From: an uncultured Sphingomonadaceae bacterium
Lineage (GTDB): Bacteria > Pseudomonadota > Alphaproteobacteria > Sphingomonadales > Sphingomonadaceae
NCBI GenBank assembly: GCA_947493215.1
Contig: CANLQE010000001.1
Location: 2,233,404 to 2,297,403 of the forward strand
Direction: 5' to 3'
Length of the DNA: 64,000 nt
This document shows positions 26,316 through 34,954 of this stretch, piece after piece. Under the pieces are notes generated by a model, which had not been told where the DNA came from, made no database searches, and was given only the letters and a program-made list of their open reading frames with translations. The translations under genes were made by a program, and so were the position numbers. Each line of letters opens with the position of its first letter. Position 1 is the stretch's first letter.

Positions 26316-27020
26316 ATGGTTGCAAAATCCCGCCGAAAAGCACTGGCTCTGCCAGTGCGCTTCATCAAGCTTTTTTTCAGGCTGATAATCTACTTCCTGT
26401 TGATTACGATTGCTTGGGTAGGTCTGCTTGCATTCCTGCCGCCACCGATCACTGCGACGATGATCATGGACGAAAACAGCATTACCAAGGATTGGGAACC
26501 GCTCGAATCAATCTCCCCTAACCTCGCGCGCGCTGTAATCGCTGCCGAAGACAGTAAATTCTGCAGTCATGACGGTTTTGACCGGGAAGCGATTCGCTCG
26601 GCTATCAAACGCAATGCCCAAGGTGGCCGCATAAGAGGTGGCTCTACCATTTCTCAGCAAACGGCCAAGAACGTCTTCCTGTGGCAAGGCGGGGGCTATT
26701 TCCGCAAGGGACTGGAGGCCTATTTCACATTCCTGATCGAGAAAATCTGGGGCAAGAAGCGGATCATGGAGGTTTATCTCAATGTCGCGGAAACAGGCAT
26801 CGGGACCTATGGCGCGCAGGCCGGCGCCCAGCGCTATTTCAAAAAAGATGCGTCGGAACTCACCAAGATCGAGGCTGCCCGCATCGCCGCTGCCCTGCCC
26901 CTACCAAAGAAACGCGCCGTAAATGGCGCCAGCGGCTTCACAAGGCGCTATGGCAATATAATTGCAGCGCGGATTAACGTGGTGAAGCGAGAAGGTCTGG
27001 ATGATTGCGTTTATAAGTAG
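26316..27020 (+). CDS. mtgA: Monofunctional peptidoglycan glycosyltransferase MtgA
   Basis: Polymerises lipid II into glycan strands at the inner membrane. The 234 residues have one N-terminal span (about 19-40) and a GT51 domain: AVIAAEDSKFCSHDGFD (catalytic Glu in AEDS), GGSTISQQTAKNVFLW, and KKRIMEVYLNVAETG. Starts at TTG 26310, GTG 26313 and ATG 26316 are in frame; ATG is preferred. Confidence 0.94.
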   Translation: MVAKSRRKALALPVRFIKLFFRLIIYFLLITIAWVGLLAFLPPPITATMIMDENSITKDWEPLESISPNLARAVIAAEDSKFCSHDGFDREAIRSAIKRNAQGGRIRGGSTISQQTAKNVFLWQGGGYFRKGLEAYFTFLIEKIWGKKRIMEVYLNVAETGIGTYGAQAGAQRYFKKDASELTKIEAARIAAALPLPKKRAVNGASGFTRRYGNIIAARINVVKREGLDDCVYK

Positions 27021-27147
27021 ATTGTCTGCTTTGGACTAATGTTCGCTATTGGCGCAAAAGGGGACAATAGAAAAAGCAATCACCACCTCGGATCAAGGTC
27101 AGTGCTGATTTATCGATTGTGCCGAACCCAATTTTCATTATGTTACA

Positions 27148-29280
27148 ATGTGTTGGTTGGGGGACTGCCTTTTGGATTCTTTAGAGCGGCAAGATAATCT
27201 TGCTGAAATTGATGGGCATGCACAGGCGGCGCTTTTTGGGCCATTTCAACTCACTGCGCAGAATGGCGCAGAAGTCCTTATTTCTAATCGCCGTGCGCGC
27301 GCTTTGCTGGCAATGCTATGCTTGGCGCCGGATGAACCGATTGACCGCGATCATTTGAGCAAGCTTTTGTGGCCGGGTCGGTTTGAAGCACAGGCGCGGG
27401 CAAGCTTGCGGCAATGTTTGTCGGATTTGGGCAAAGTACTGGCGTCGGCGGATTGCGACCTTTTGGATATTTCACGGTCCCGGATCAGGCTGAAAGCAGA
27501 TGCCGTTAGAACTGACCTGTCTGATCTGCACGATTTTCTGGCTGAAGGTAACTTTTTTGAAACAACCGAAAAGCTGACTTCCATCGGTGCCAAACCTTTA
27601 CTGGATCAGATGAATTTTGGCGAAGCGTTTGACGATTGGCTCTCTGCGCATCGCCATCAAGAAGAACAGCGTTTGCAAAGCGCGATCACAACTGCATTAT
27701 CAGCTTTGGAGGAACGTGATAACCTTGCTGAGCATGCCAGATTGCTCAACGCCTGGTCGGTGCGATCTCCCGCCGGCAAAACGATATCGGACCGGAAGCA
27801 AGGCAAGGCCCGGATTGCCGTGCTGCCATTTAAATCAATGGCCGATCCGGACGATCATGGTTTTTTTGCCGATGGTGTTGCTGATGAACTGATCACCAGT
27901 CTGGGGCAAGTGCCGCAACTTCTTGTTGCTGGCCGAACGTCATCCTTCCAGTTCAAAGATTCGGACAAAACGCTATCGGAGATTGCCGAGACCCTTAACG
28001 TATCGCATCTTTTGGAAGGCTCGGTTCATCGGCAAGGTGAACAGGTTCGCGTTGCTGTCGGCCTGGTTGACCCGGATAGCGGCTTTGAATCATGGACCTA
28101 TAGCTATGACGGTAGCCTCGACGATATGTTTGCTGCGCGGGCAGAAGTTGTACAGGCAGTAACAAATGGGCTGAGTGATGCGCTCAAATTGAAGGAGCAT
28201 GACACCAAACCCCGCAAGCTGACGAGTAATAGGGAAGCTTACGGGCTTTATCTGCAAGGCCGGGCGCTAACCATCAGGGCAATCGGAGATGGCGTGCTGC
28301 CAACAGCCATCGAACTGCTCGAGAAGGCGCTGGAAATCGATCCCGAATTTGCGGAATGCTGGACGGCACTGGCCGAAGCCGAAATCAATATGACGGTTTA
28401 CACGCCCTGTCTGGACAGATTGGAGCGATGCGAAAAAGCTGCCGGATATGCAAAGAAAGCGCTCAGCCTTTCGCCGCAGCAGGCGCATGCCCGTATCGTA
28501 CTTGCCTTTTATGCGTGGACGCAAAATGATATTGTCGGTGCGCTTGACCTGGCTTTCGAGGCTTACCGGCTGGAACCCAATAACCCCGATGTTCTAAACC
28601 GTGTCGGTTCTTTCCTGCTCTATTGTGGGCGTTCTCGGGACGCCTTGCCCTATATTGAAGCCAGCATAGATCAAGATCCGGTAAATGGCCGTAGTTACGC
28701 TATACTTTCTGGAGTGTATCTCAACCTTGGTAATGTTGATGCCGCTATTGAGGCGGGGCAGAGAATGGTCGATCTTGGTTTTCCATCTCTGTGGCTCGCA
28801 GCCGCATTGGCAGTATCGGGCGACAATGATGCTGCGGTGGAAGCCTATCAGCTGACAAAGAAGCTGATGAACACCGTGATATTTCCGCCGGCTGGCAGTG
28901 CACCGCTCGACCCGGATGCGATGGATGCCTATTGGCTGATGGCTGCAAAGGGGCTTTGGAGCGGTGAAGATCAGGACCGCAAAAATTATTGCATGGTGGT
29001 GGAGATGCTCAACGCGACACTGCACGATCCCTATGATAGTACGATCACACTACCGGCGATCTGGATGGGTCAGGCACAGATGGTTTTCAAAACCCTCGGC
29101 CAGCAGATAACAACGGCCAATTTCTTCTCTTTCATGTCGCTCTGGACCGACGCAGAGCCGATAAACCAGGTTCGACTGCATCCGGACTTCATGGATTTCG
29201 CCGAACGAATTGGAATGGTTGCGGCATGGGAAAAATATGGCTGGCCGGATCTGCTCCCCAAGCCTTCCACTATGAACTAG
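27148..29280 (+). CDS. SARP-type winged-helix / TolB-like / TPR regulator (710 aa)
   Basis: A large regulator. Residues about 25-115 are an OmpR-type winged helix of the SARP kind (LFGPFQLTAQNG, RRARALLAMLCLAP, SKLLWPG, ARASLRQCLSDLGK), followed by a BTAD-like helical part. Residues about 222-350 match the TolB/FlgO-like domain found in adenylate-cyclase-type regulators (IAVLPFKSMADPDDHGFFADG, SHLLEGSVHRQGEQVRV). The rest is TPR-like repeats. No signal peptide, so probably cytoplasmic. The target genes are unknown; none nearby looks like an obvious regulon. Confidence 0.8.
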   Translation: MCWLGDCLLDSLERQDNLAEIDGHAQAALFGPFQLTAQNGAEVLISNRRARALLAMLCLAPDEPIDRDHLSKLLWPGRFEAQARASLRQCLSDLGKVLASADCDLLDISRSRIRLKADAVRTDLSDLHDFLAEGNFFETTEKLTSIGAKPLLDQMNFGEAFDDWLSAHRHQEEQRLQSAITTALSALEERDNLAEHARLLNAWSVRSPAGKTISDRKQGKARIAVLPFKSMADPDDHGFFADGVADELITSLGQVPQLLVAGRTSSFQFKDSDKTLSEIAETLNVSHLLEGSVHRQGEQVRVAVGLVDPDSGFESWTYSYDGSLDDMFAARAEVVQAVTNGLSDALKLKEHDTKPRKLTSNREAYGLYLQGRALTIRAIGDGVLPTAIELLEKALEIDPEFAECWTALAEAEINMTVYTPCLDRLERCEKAAGYAKKALSLSPQQAHARIVLAFYAWTQNDIVGALDLAFEAYRLEPNNPDVLNRVGSFLLYCGRSRDALPYIEASIDQDPVNGRSYAILSGVYLNLGNVDAAIEAGQRMVDLGFPSLWLAAALAVSGDNDAAVEAYQLTKKLMNTVIFPPAGSAPLDPDAMDAYWLMAAKGLWSGEDQDRKNYCMVVEMLNATLHDPYDSTITLPAIWMGQAQMVFKTLGQQITTANFFSFMSLWTDAEPINQVRLHPDFMDFAERIGMVAAWEKYGWPDLLPKPSTMN

Positions 29281-29460
29281 ATCATTATTGACGCTTTTTT
29301 GACGGTAGCGCCGTTGACGGAATGTTACATTTGCGCCCATCAACAACGCACTGAAATTACAGATAAGTTAGACCATTTTGGTTGGTCCGGAAAACCCCGG
29401 TTACCGCCAACGGGAGAGCTTTGCCTATAGTTTCAAGCAAACCAAAACAGGAGAATGATG

Positions 29461-29913
29461 ATGAAATTGACAAAAAAATTGATGATCGCAACCGCGATGC
29501 TGGTGACAACCCCGATGGCTTTGCCAACGGTCGCAGCGGCACAGGAATTCCCGATGGTGGCCGGTGACTATTCGCAAGTTAGCGGAATTTTTGTCAAAGA
29601 CGGCGGAGCGTTCAAATATGCGACCCATCTGGCTACCAAATGGGTCGACGTGCAGGAATTTGCCAAATCCAAAGGCTGGATCAGCGATTACAAAATACTC
29701 ATCAACGAATATCCCCGTGATGGCGAACCAACAATCTATCTGATGACCACTTTTTCGCGCATGGCCGACGCAGCGGAAGGTGAAAGACGCAACAAAGAAT
29801 ATGATGCTTACATGAAATCATCTGCCGAGCAGCAAATAGCAGAATCCGGCAACCGGGCGGAGTACCGGACCGTGCAGAGCAGCATGCTGCTTCGCGAATA
29901 TAAAGTTCGATAG
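29461..29913 (+). CDS. Secreted protein of unknown function (150 aa)
   Basis: Not recognised. A clear signal peptide (MKLTKKLMIATAML... to VAAAQ-EF, about residue 27) is followed by 120 mostly polar residues with no Cys. Three ATG codons occur in a row at 29455, 29458 and 29461; the last is best spaced (seven bases) from AGGAG. The KYATHLATKWVDVQEFAKSKGW region looks helical. It follows the large regulator by 180 bases and may be its own unit. Confidence 0.7.
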   Translation: MKLTKKLMIATAMLVTTPMALPTVAAAQEFPMVAGDYSQVSGIFVKDGGAFKYATHLATKWVDVQEFAKSKGWISDYKILINEYPRDGEPTIYLMTTFSRMADAAEGERRNKEYDAYMKSSAEQQIAESGNRAEYRTVQSSMLLREYKVR

Positions 29914-30026
29914 GCCGCCCTTAGGTCTGTTGAAAAGCACGCGCAAGCGATGCGTCCGGTGGATGGACTTGCGACCCTCCATCCGCCGGATTTCCTCTTC
30001 ATTCTAGCAAATATGAGCCAGATGAT

Positions 30027-30395
30027 ATGGCCGATATCGAAGAACTCGCAGACGATTTTTTGTCCCTTATCCAGTCCGGTCAAGCGGTCGCGGCAGCGGA
30101 AAAATATTGGGCCATCGATATCGTCAGCATTGAGCCTGAGGATAGTACCGAACATATTCCAGTCATTGTGACGGGATTTGATGCTGCCCGCGACAAGTTA
30201 AACCGTTGGCTGAGTCACAGCGCGATGGAGGAACTCAGCATTGATGGCCCGTTCATCACGGGCAACCGCTTTGCCTTGTTTATCGACATGCTGATCAAAC
30301 GCCGCGCAACCGGAGAGCGAGAGCCCTTTTCCGAGATCGCCATTTACACCGTCCGCGACGGGAAAATCATTGAAGAGCGATATTTTTACGGCTGA
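30027..30395 (+). CDS. SnoaL-like (NTF2 fold) protein
   Basis: A 122-residue protein with the cone-shaped NTF2/SnoaL layout: N-terminal helix ELADDFLSLIQSGQ, AAEKYWAIDIVSIEPE, and closing strands EIAIYTVRDGKIIEERYFYG. The family includes isomerases, hydrolases and non-enzymatic binding proteins, so no reaction can be assigned. No close operon partner; the AmpG-like gene starts 46 bases later. Confidence 0.75.
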   Translation: MADIEELADDFLSLIQSGQAVAAAEKYWAIDIVSIEPEDSTEHIPVIVTGFDAARDKLNRWLSHSAMEELSIDGPFITGNRFALFIDMLIKRRATGEREPFSEIAIYTVRDGKIIEERYFYG

Positions 30396-30440
30396 TCGAA
30401 ACGCCTTGGGCGCTTTCAGTCATGGCCAGGAGGCGAACTA

Positions 30441-31778
30441 TTGACTCACTATGCACCCGAAATTGCGATCCAAGATATCGCCGAAACTGCAATCCCGGCA
30501 ATGTCCGAAAACATATATTTGCGCTCTACCGCCATCATATTGCTTTATTTCATGCAGGGTATCGTTGCCGGTCTTAGTCTGATCGCCATTCCTGCATGGC
30601 TTGCAGCGGGGGGCGCCTCCCCCATCGAAGTTGGCGGTTTTGTTGGAACGGCGATGCTGCCCTGGTCCCTGAAGCTTTTTAACGGCCTGTTGATGGACCG
30701 GTTTACCTATCGACCAATGGGCAGGCGTCGGTCCTGGATATTGGTCGCTCAGGCGTTGATGATGCTCACCCTGTTTCTCTTTGCGATCGTTGCGCCTTCG
30801 GCCAGTCAGATTGTCTTGCTCGCAGGCTTTTGCTTCACGCTCAATATTTGCGCCGCCTTCAACGATGTGGCGGTCGATGGCATGACGGTAGATCTGGTGC
30901 CAGAGGAAGACCGAACCACCATTAACGGATTTATGTTTGGTTCTCAGACATTGGGCGTTTCTGCGGCGGGCTTCATTGCCGGGCAGCTGTTGGTCGATGA
31001 CAAAATTTCGACAATGGCGGTTCTGTTTGGCGCTTTTGTTGGCATTGCGTCCCTGTTCATATCCCTGTTCCGGGAACGCCCCGGTGAACGGCTTTTTCCA
31101 TGGACCAGCGGTGAAGCGTCGCCAGAATGCACCGCGCGTCAACATGCGGCGTGGCTTCCGATATTAAGGGGGATTTTTCAGTCCTTACGTTCTCCGAGCA
31201 TCCTGCTGTTCCTGATAGGATTTGGATTGGCCACAGCGACTTTTTCTCTCACAGATTCCGTCGCACCCACACTGGCGGTTCAGCAATTGGGCTGGGGAAG
31301 TGACGACTATAGCAATTATGCGAGTGTTGTCGGGCTCGTTGCGGCGATTGCGGGTGCCACGATGCCAACATTCCTTGTCCGCTGGGCGGGCCTGCGCATG
31401 ACCATGTCGACACTTTTTCTTATCCTTGCAATTGCAGCAATGATTGCGGGCGCTACTTTCGAAAATTGGGAAAGCAGCACGATCTTTGCAACCATCTTCG
31501 CGGTCCAGTATGTCAGCTCCCTTTTTCTGAGCATCACCCTCATCGTCTGGGCCATGCGCCTTTGTGATCCTGCGATAGCCGCGAGCCTGTTTGCGCTGTT
31601 TATGGCAGTCCCAAACCTCGCGCGCTCGCTCATGTCGGGAAGCTTAGGCTGGATTGTCGAAGGCAGCGGATTTGCCGCGGCCTATTATGTGGTGGCCGCA
31701 ATATCCCTGGCCGCACTTGCCCTTTGCCTGCTGGCCAAAGTCGGCGTGGACGAACCGCTGCATAGGACAGAAAAGTGA
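30441..31778 (+). CDS. AmpG-like major facilitator transporter
   Basis: A 445-residue protein with about 12 membrane spans. The first repeat (LLYFMQGIVAGLSLIAIPAWL ... PWSLKLFNGLLMDRFTYRPMGRRRSWI) resembles the AmpG/PAT branch of the MFS, members of which import muropeptides or acetyl-CoA. The substrate here is not proven, although the window also has an AmpD-like amidase, MltG and MtgA. The start is a TTG at 30441, six bases after AGGAGG; the next in-frame ATG would lose 20 residues before the first span. Confidence 0.8.
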   Translation: MTHYAPEIAIQDIAETAIPAMSENIYLRSTAIILLYFMQGIVAGLSLIAIPAWLAAGGASPIEVGGFVGTAMLPWSLKLFNGLLMDRFTYRPMGRRRSWILVAQALMMLTLFLFAIVAPSASQIVLLAGFCFTLNICAAFNDVAVDGMTVDLVPEEDRTTINGFMFGSQTLGVSAAGFIAGQLLVDDKISTMAVLFGAFVGIASLFISLFRERPGERLFPWTSGEASPECTARQHAAWLPILRGIFQSLRSPSILLFLIGFGLATATFSLTDSVAPTLAVQQLGWGSDDYSNYASVVGLVAAIAGATMPTFLVRWAGLRMTMSTLFLILAIAAMIAGATFENWESSTIFATIFAVQYVSSLFLSITLIVWAMRLCDPAIAASLFALFMAVPNLARSLMSGSLGWIVEGSGFAAAYYVVAAISLAALALCLLAKVGVDEPLHRTEK

Positions 31779-32016
31779 CAAGCCAGCACATTCCTACCGA
31801 GATATTAGGGTGCCAAAACTTCAAGGGGCTTAATCAAAATTGGTGGAACCAACTGGGGAGTAACGTCAGGTAATATATCGGAAATTTATCCTAGCAGACT
31901 TTGAGCAACTTTGCTTGTCGTAACGATCAGGGCTAAAGCCCGTTTTCGGGATAATCCGAACAGGCGTTCGGTCGCCGGACAACATCCAGCCAAGCATCGC
32001 AATTTCAGAAAATGGC

Positions 32017-33288
32017 TTAAGCCGCGTCTTCTTTCTTGGCTTTGCTGCTTTTCGCAATCACCTTGACGGGCTCTTTGGTTCCGGCAACCACATCCTTGTC
32101 GATGACAATTTCGTCAACGCCTTCCAGATCAGGGAGGTCGAACATGGTGTCGAGCAAGATATTTTCAACGATAGACCGCAAACCACGGGCGCCGGTTTTC
32201 CGTTCGATCGCTTTCTTACCAATAGCAATCAAAGCGTCGTCTGTGAAAGTCAGAGCGACATCTTCCAGTTCGAACAATTTGGCATATTGTTTGACCAACG
32301 CATTTTTCGGTTCCTGCAAAATCGTAACCAACGCGTCAATATCAAGATCTTCGAGCGTCGCTATAACCGGCAAACGACCGACAAATTCAGGGATAAGACC
32401 GAATTTCAGCAAATCTTCCGGTTCGCCCTGTTGAAGCGTTTTACCAATTCTGCGTTCTTCCGGCGCGGATACATGGGCACCAAAACCAATGGATTTCGCC
32501 TCGAGACGGTCGCCAATAATCTTTTCAAGGCCAGCAAATGCGCCGCCACAGATGAATAGGATATTGGTGGTATCGACTTGCAAAAATTCCTGCTGTGGAT
32601 GCTTACGGCCGCCTTGTGGCGGAACGCTTGCTGTTGTGCCCTCCATAAGCTTCAACAAGGCCTGTTGAACGCCCTCACCCGATACATCACGCGTAATAGA
32701 TGGATTTTCTGCCTTACGGCTAATCTTGTCGATTTCATCGATGTAAACGATGCCGCGCTGAGCCTTTTCGACATTATAATCGGAGGATTGCAGCAGCTTG
32801 AGGATGATGTTTTCGACATCTTCACCAACATAACCGGCTTCGGTCAATGTCGTCGCATCAGCCATCGTAAACGGTACGTCGAAGGTTTTCGCCAAAGTTT
32901 GCGCCAACAGCGTCTTGCCGCAACCCGTTGGTCCAACCAGCAAAATGTTCGACTTGGCAAGTTCTATGTCACCGGATTTTGCGGCATGGTTGAGGCGCTT
33001 ATAGTGGTTATGAACCGCCACAGACAAGACGCGCTTCGCCCGGTCCTGTCCGATCACATAATCGTTGAGGACATCACAGATTTCCTGTGGCGTAGGCACT
33101 TCACCATCTTTTTTGCCAGTGATTGCGCCTTTGGTTTCTTCGCGGATTATATCGTTGCAAAGCTCGACACATTCGTCGCAAATAAACACAGTTGGTCCGG
33201 CAATAAGCTTGCGGACTTCATGCTGGGATTTTCCGCAGAAAGAGCAGTAGAGGGTGCTCTTCGAATCAGATCCCGTCAATTTCGTCAT
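32017..33288 (-). CDS. clpX: ATP-dependent Clp protease ATP-binding subunit ClpX
   Basis: AAA+ unfoldase that feeds substrates to ClpP. The 423 residues have the C4 zinc domain (Cys15, Cys18, Cys37, Cys40), Walker A GPTGCGKT (119-126), Walker B VYIDEIDK, the GYVGEDVE pore loop, and the IGF-type loop for ClpP docking near SIGFGAHV. It lies 140 bases downstream of clpP on the same strand. The 238-base region between its stop and the transporter stop (31779-32016) holds no gene I can support. Confidence 0.98.
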   Translation of the reverse strand: MTKLTGSDSKSTLYCSFCGKSQHEVRKLIAGPTVFICDECVELCNDIIREETKGAITGKKDGEVPTPQEICDVLNDYVIGQDRAKRVLSVAVHNHYKRLNHAAKSGDIELAKSNILLVGPTGCGKTLLAQTLAKTFDVPFTMADATTLTEAGYVGEDVENIILKLLQSSDYNVEKAQRGIVYIDEIDKISRKAENPSITRDVSGEGVQQALLKLMEGTTASVPPQGGRKHPQQEFLQVDTTNILFICGGAFAGLEKIIGDRLEAKSIGFGAHVSAPEERRIGKTLQQGEPEDLLKFGLIPEFVGRLPVIATLEDLDIDALVTILQEPKNALVKQYAKLFELEDVALTFTDDALIAIGKKAIERKTGARGLRSIVENILLDTMFDLPDLEGVDEIVIDKDVVAGTKEPVKVIAKSSKAKKEDAA

Positions 33289-33428
33289 AAAAAGTCCTTA
33301 AAAACAGGCTAGAAATTCTAATCTAACCGTCAAAATACAAAATGCTACCGCTTTTTTTTGCGTCATCGGTACCGAGACATAAGTCTATCAAAAGCGGCTT
33401 AATTTTCATTTAGGGTCGTGATAACCCC

Positions 33429-34052
33429 TTATTTATCATCTTCAGCGGGCTTTGGCCGTTTGTCATAGACTTCATCGACAAGACCAAAGGCTTTGGCTTC
33501 ATCCGCCTCAAGGAAGGTATCGCGGTCCATGGCTTTTTCGATCTCTTTGATCGGCTTACCGGTATATTTAGCATAAAGCTCGTTCATCCGGCTGCGAATC
33601 CGCAAGATTTCCTTGGCTTGGATCTCAATATCAGAAGCCATGCCCTGTGCGCCGCCAGAAGGTTGATGCACCATGATGCGAGCATTGGTTGTCGCCATGC
33701 GCATGCCCGGCTCACCCGAAGCCAGCAGAAAGCTGCCCATGGAAGCGGCTTGGCCAACACAGACGGTACCAACGCGAGGGCGGATATATTGCATCGTGTC
33801 ATGAATCGCCATGCCGGCAGTGACAACGCCACCGGGGGAGTTGATGTAGAGATAGATATCTTTTTTCGGGTTTTCCGACTCCAGAAACAAGAGTTGGGCG
33901 GTAATGATAGAGGCCATGCCGTCTTCGACCTGCCCGGTTACGAAGACAATGCGTTCACGCAACAGCCGTGAGAAAATGTCAAAGCTACGCTCTCCGCGGT
34001 TGGATTGCTCAATAACGACGGGAACAAGAGCGTCGACGATCGGATCATGCAT
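33429..34052 (-). CDS. clpP: ATP-dependent Clp protease proteolytic subunit ClpP
   Basis: A 207-residue serine peptidase with the full triad: Ser104 in QAASMGSF, His129 in MVHQPSGG and Asp178 in MDRDTF. It forms the two-ring barrel that ClpX caps. A heat-shock-like promoter lies 80-110 bases upstream. A second clpP paralogue starts divergently 224 bases away. Confidence 0.97.
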   Translation of the reverse strand: MHDPIVDALVPVVIEQSNRGERSFDIFSRLLRERIVFVTGQVEDGMASIITAQLLFLESENPKKDIYLYINSPGGVVTAGMAIHDTMQYIRPRVGTVCVGQAASMGSFLLASGEPGMRMATTNARIMVHQPSGGAQGMASDIEIQAKEILRIRSRMNELYAKYTGKPIKEIEKAMDRDTFLEADEAKAFGLVDEVYDKRPKPAEDDK

Positions 34053-34132
34053 GGTAATTTAGCGCCTTCTGTGAAGAATCAGGATATGAAAATGAGGGCC
34101 CCGCCAATCGGAGTCCCCATCCGTTGAGCCCT

Positions 34133-34161
34133 ACATCGGTGTATCTTCTGCAATGTTCAAG
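34133..34161 (-). promoter_or_regulatory. Candidate sigma-32 promoter of clpP-clpX
   Basis: On the minus strand CTTGAAC (34161-34155) is followed after 14 bases by ACCGATGT (34140-34133), close to the heat-shock consensus CTTGAAA and CCCCATNT. It is placed 81 bases before the clpP start. rpoH is encoded in this window, and clp genes are classical members of its regulon. Confidence 0.45.
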
Positions 34162-34276
34162 TCGGTTAAGGATTTTTTCCAGACCATATTGTGAATTTGG
34201 TGCCGTTGCGCATCAAATAACCCCCGGCTATGAGCATAAGAGAATAGAAACGAACCAAGCTTTTTAGGAGATATTC

Positions 34277-34888
34277 ATGAGCTCATATTCACCGTCCATC
34301 CCGACATTTGTTGCAGAAGAGGACAATGGAACGGCGGATCCGATGGCCTTTATGATGAAACGGCTGCTGGAAACGCGCACGGTTATGATTTTTGGCGGTG
34401 TCGATCAAAAACTGGCGGAGCGGGTTTCTGCGCAAATGCTCTATCTGGATCATATCAGCGACGAGCCTATCCGCTTGCTTATCAATTCGCCGGGCGGACA
34501 TGTAGAATCCGGTGATACTATTCATGACCTTATCGAGTATATTAGCGCGCCAGTGGCCGTGATCGGCACGGGTTGGGTGGCGAGCATAGCGACTCATATT
34601 TTCCTCGGCGTCCCTGCAAAACAACGGTTTTGCTTACCTAATACGCGCTTTCTTATCCACCAACCCTCTGGCGGGGCGGGCGGCAAGGCATCCGACATTG
34701 CAATTCAGGCCGAAGAAATCGTTAAAATGCGGGAACGAATCGCCCAGAAAATAGCCGAGGCGACAGGCCAAAAAATTGACCGCGTGCGCACAGATATTGA
34801 CCGCGATTACTGGATGTCCACTGATGAAGCCAAAGAATATGGCATACTCGGGACCGTCATCAACAAGGCGAGCGAAGTTAGCTTTTAA
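34277..34888 (+). CDS. Second ClpP-family protease subunit
   Basis: A 203-residue ClpP paralogue divergent from clpP. The triad is kept: Ser103 in WVASIATHIF, His128 in LIHQPSGGAGG and Asp177 in IDRDYWM. The region around Ser differs from the usual ASMGxFLL, and the N-terminus is lengthened and different. It could form mixed rings with ClpP or an independent barrel. GGAG precedes the ATG. It shares a strong bidirectional terminator with tig. Confidence 0.9.
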   Translation: MSSYSPSIPTFVAEEDNGTADPMAFMMKRLLETRTVMIFGGVDQKLAERVSAQMLYLDHISDEPIRLLINSPGGHVESGDTIHDLIEYISAPVAVIGTGWVASIATHIFLGVPAKQRFCLPNTRFLIHQPSGGAGGKASDIAIQAEEIVKMRERIAQKIAEATGQKIDRVRTDIDRDYWMSTDEAKEYGILGTVINKASEVSF

Positions 34889-34906
34889 CGCCAGTTGCAA
34901 ATGTCA

Positions 34907-34942
34907 CTAGCCGGAACATGCCAAGCATGTCCGGCTAGTTTT
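34907..34942. terminator. Bidirectional terminator between the second clpP and tig
   Basis: A 14-bp stem (CTAGCCGGAACATGC with GCATGTCCGGCTAG, one bulged A), loop of 3, flanked by T on the plus side and by A-rich sequence on the other. It serves convergent genes. Confidence 0.92.
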
Positions 34943-34954
34943 ATAAGTTGAGTA

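Noticed and set aside
30438-31145. Minus-strand frame of 235 codons inside the AmpG-like gene
   Set aside because: Antisense of a clear transporter; low-complexity polar residues typical of a shadow.
31866-32057. Minus-strand 63-codon frame after clpX
   Set aside because: Overlaps the clpX 3' end in another frame and has no ribosome site.
32578-33312. Plus-strand frame of 244 codons opposite clpX
   Set aside because: Antisense shadow of clpX, no family resemblance.
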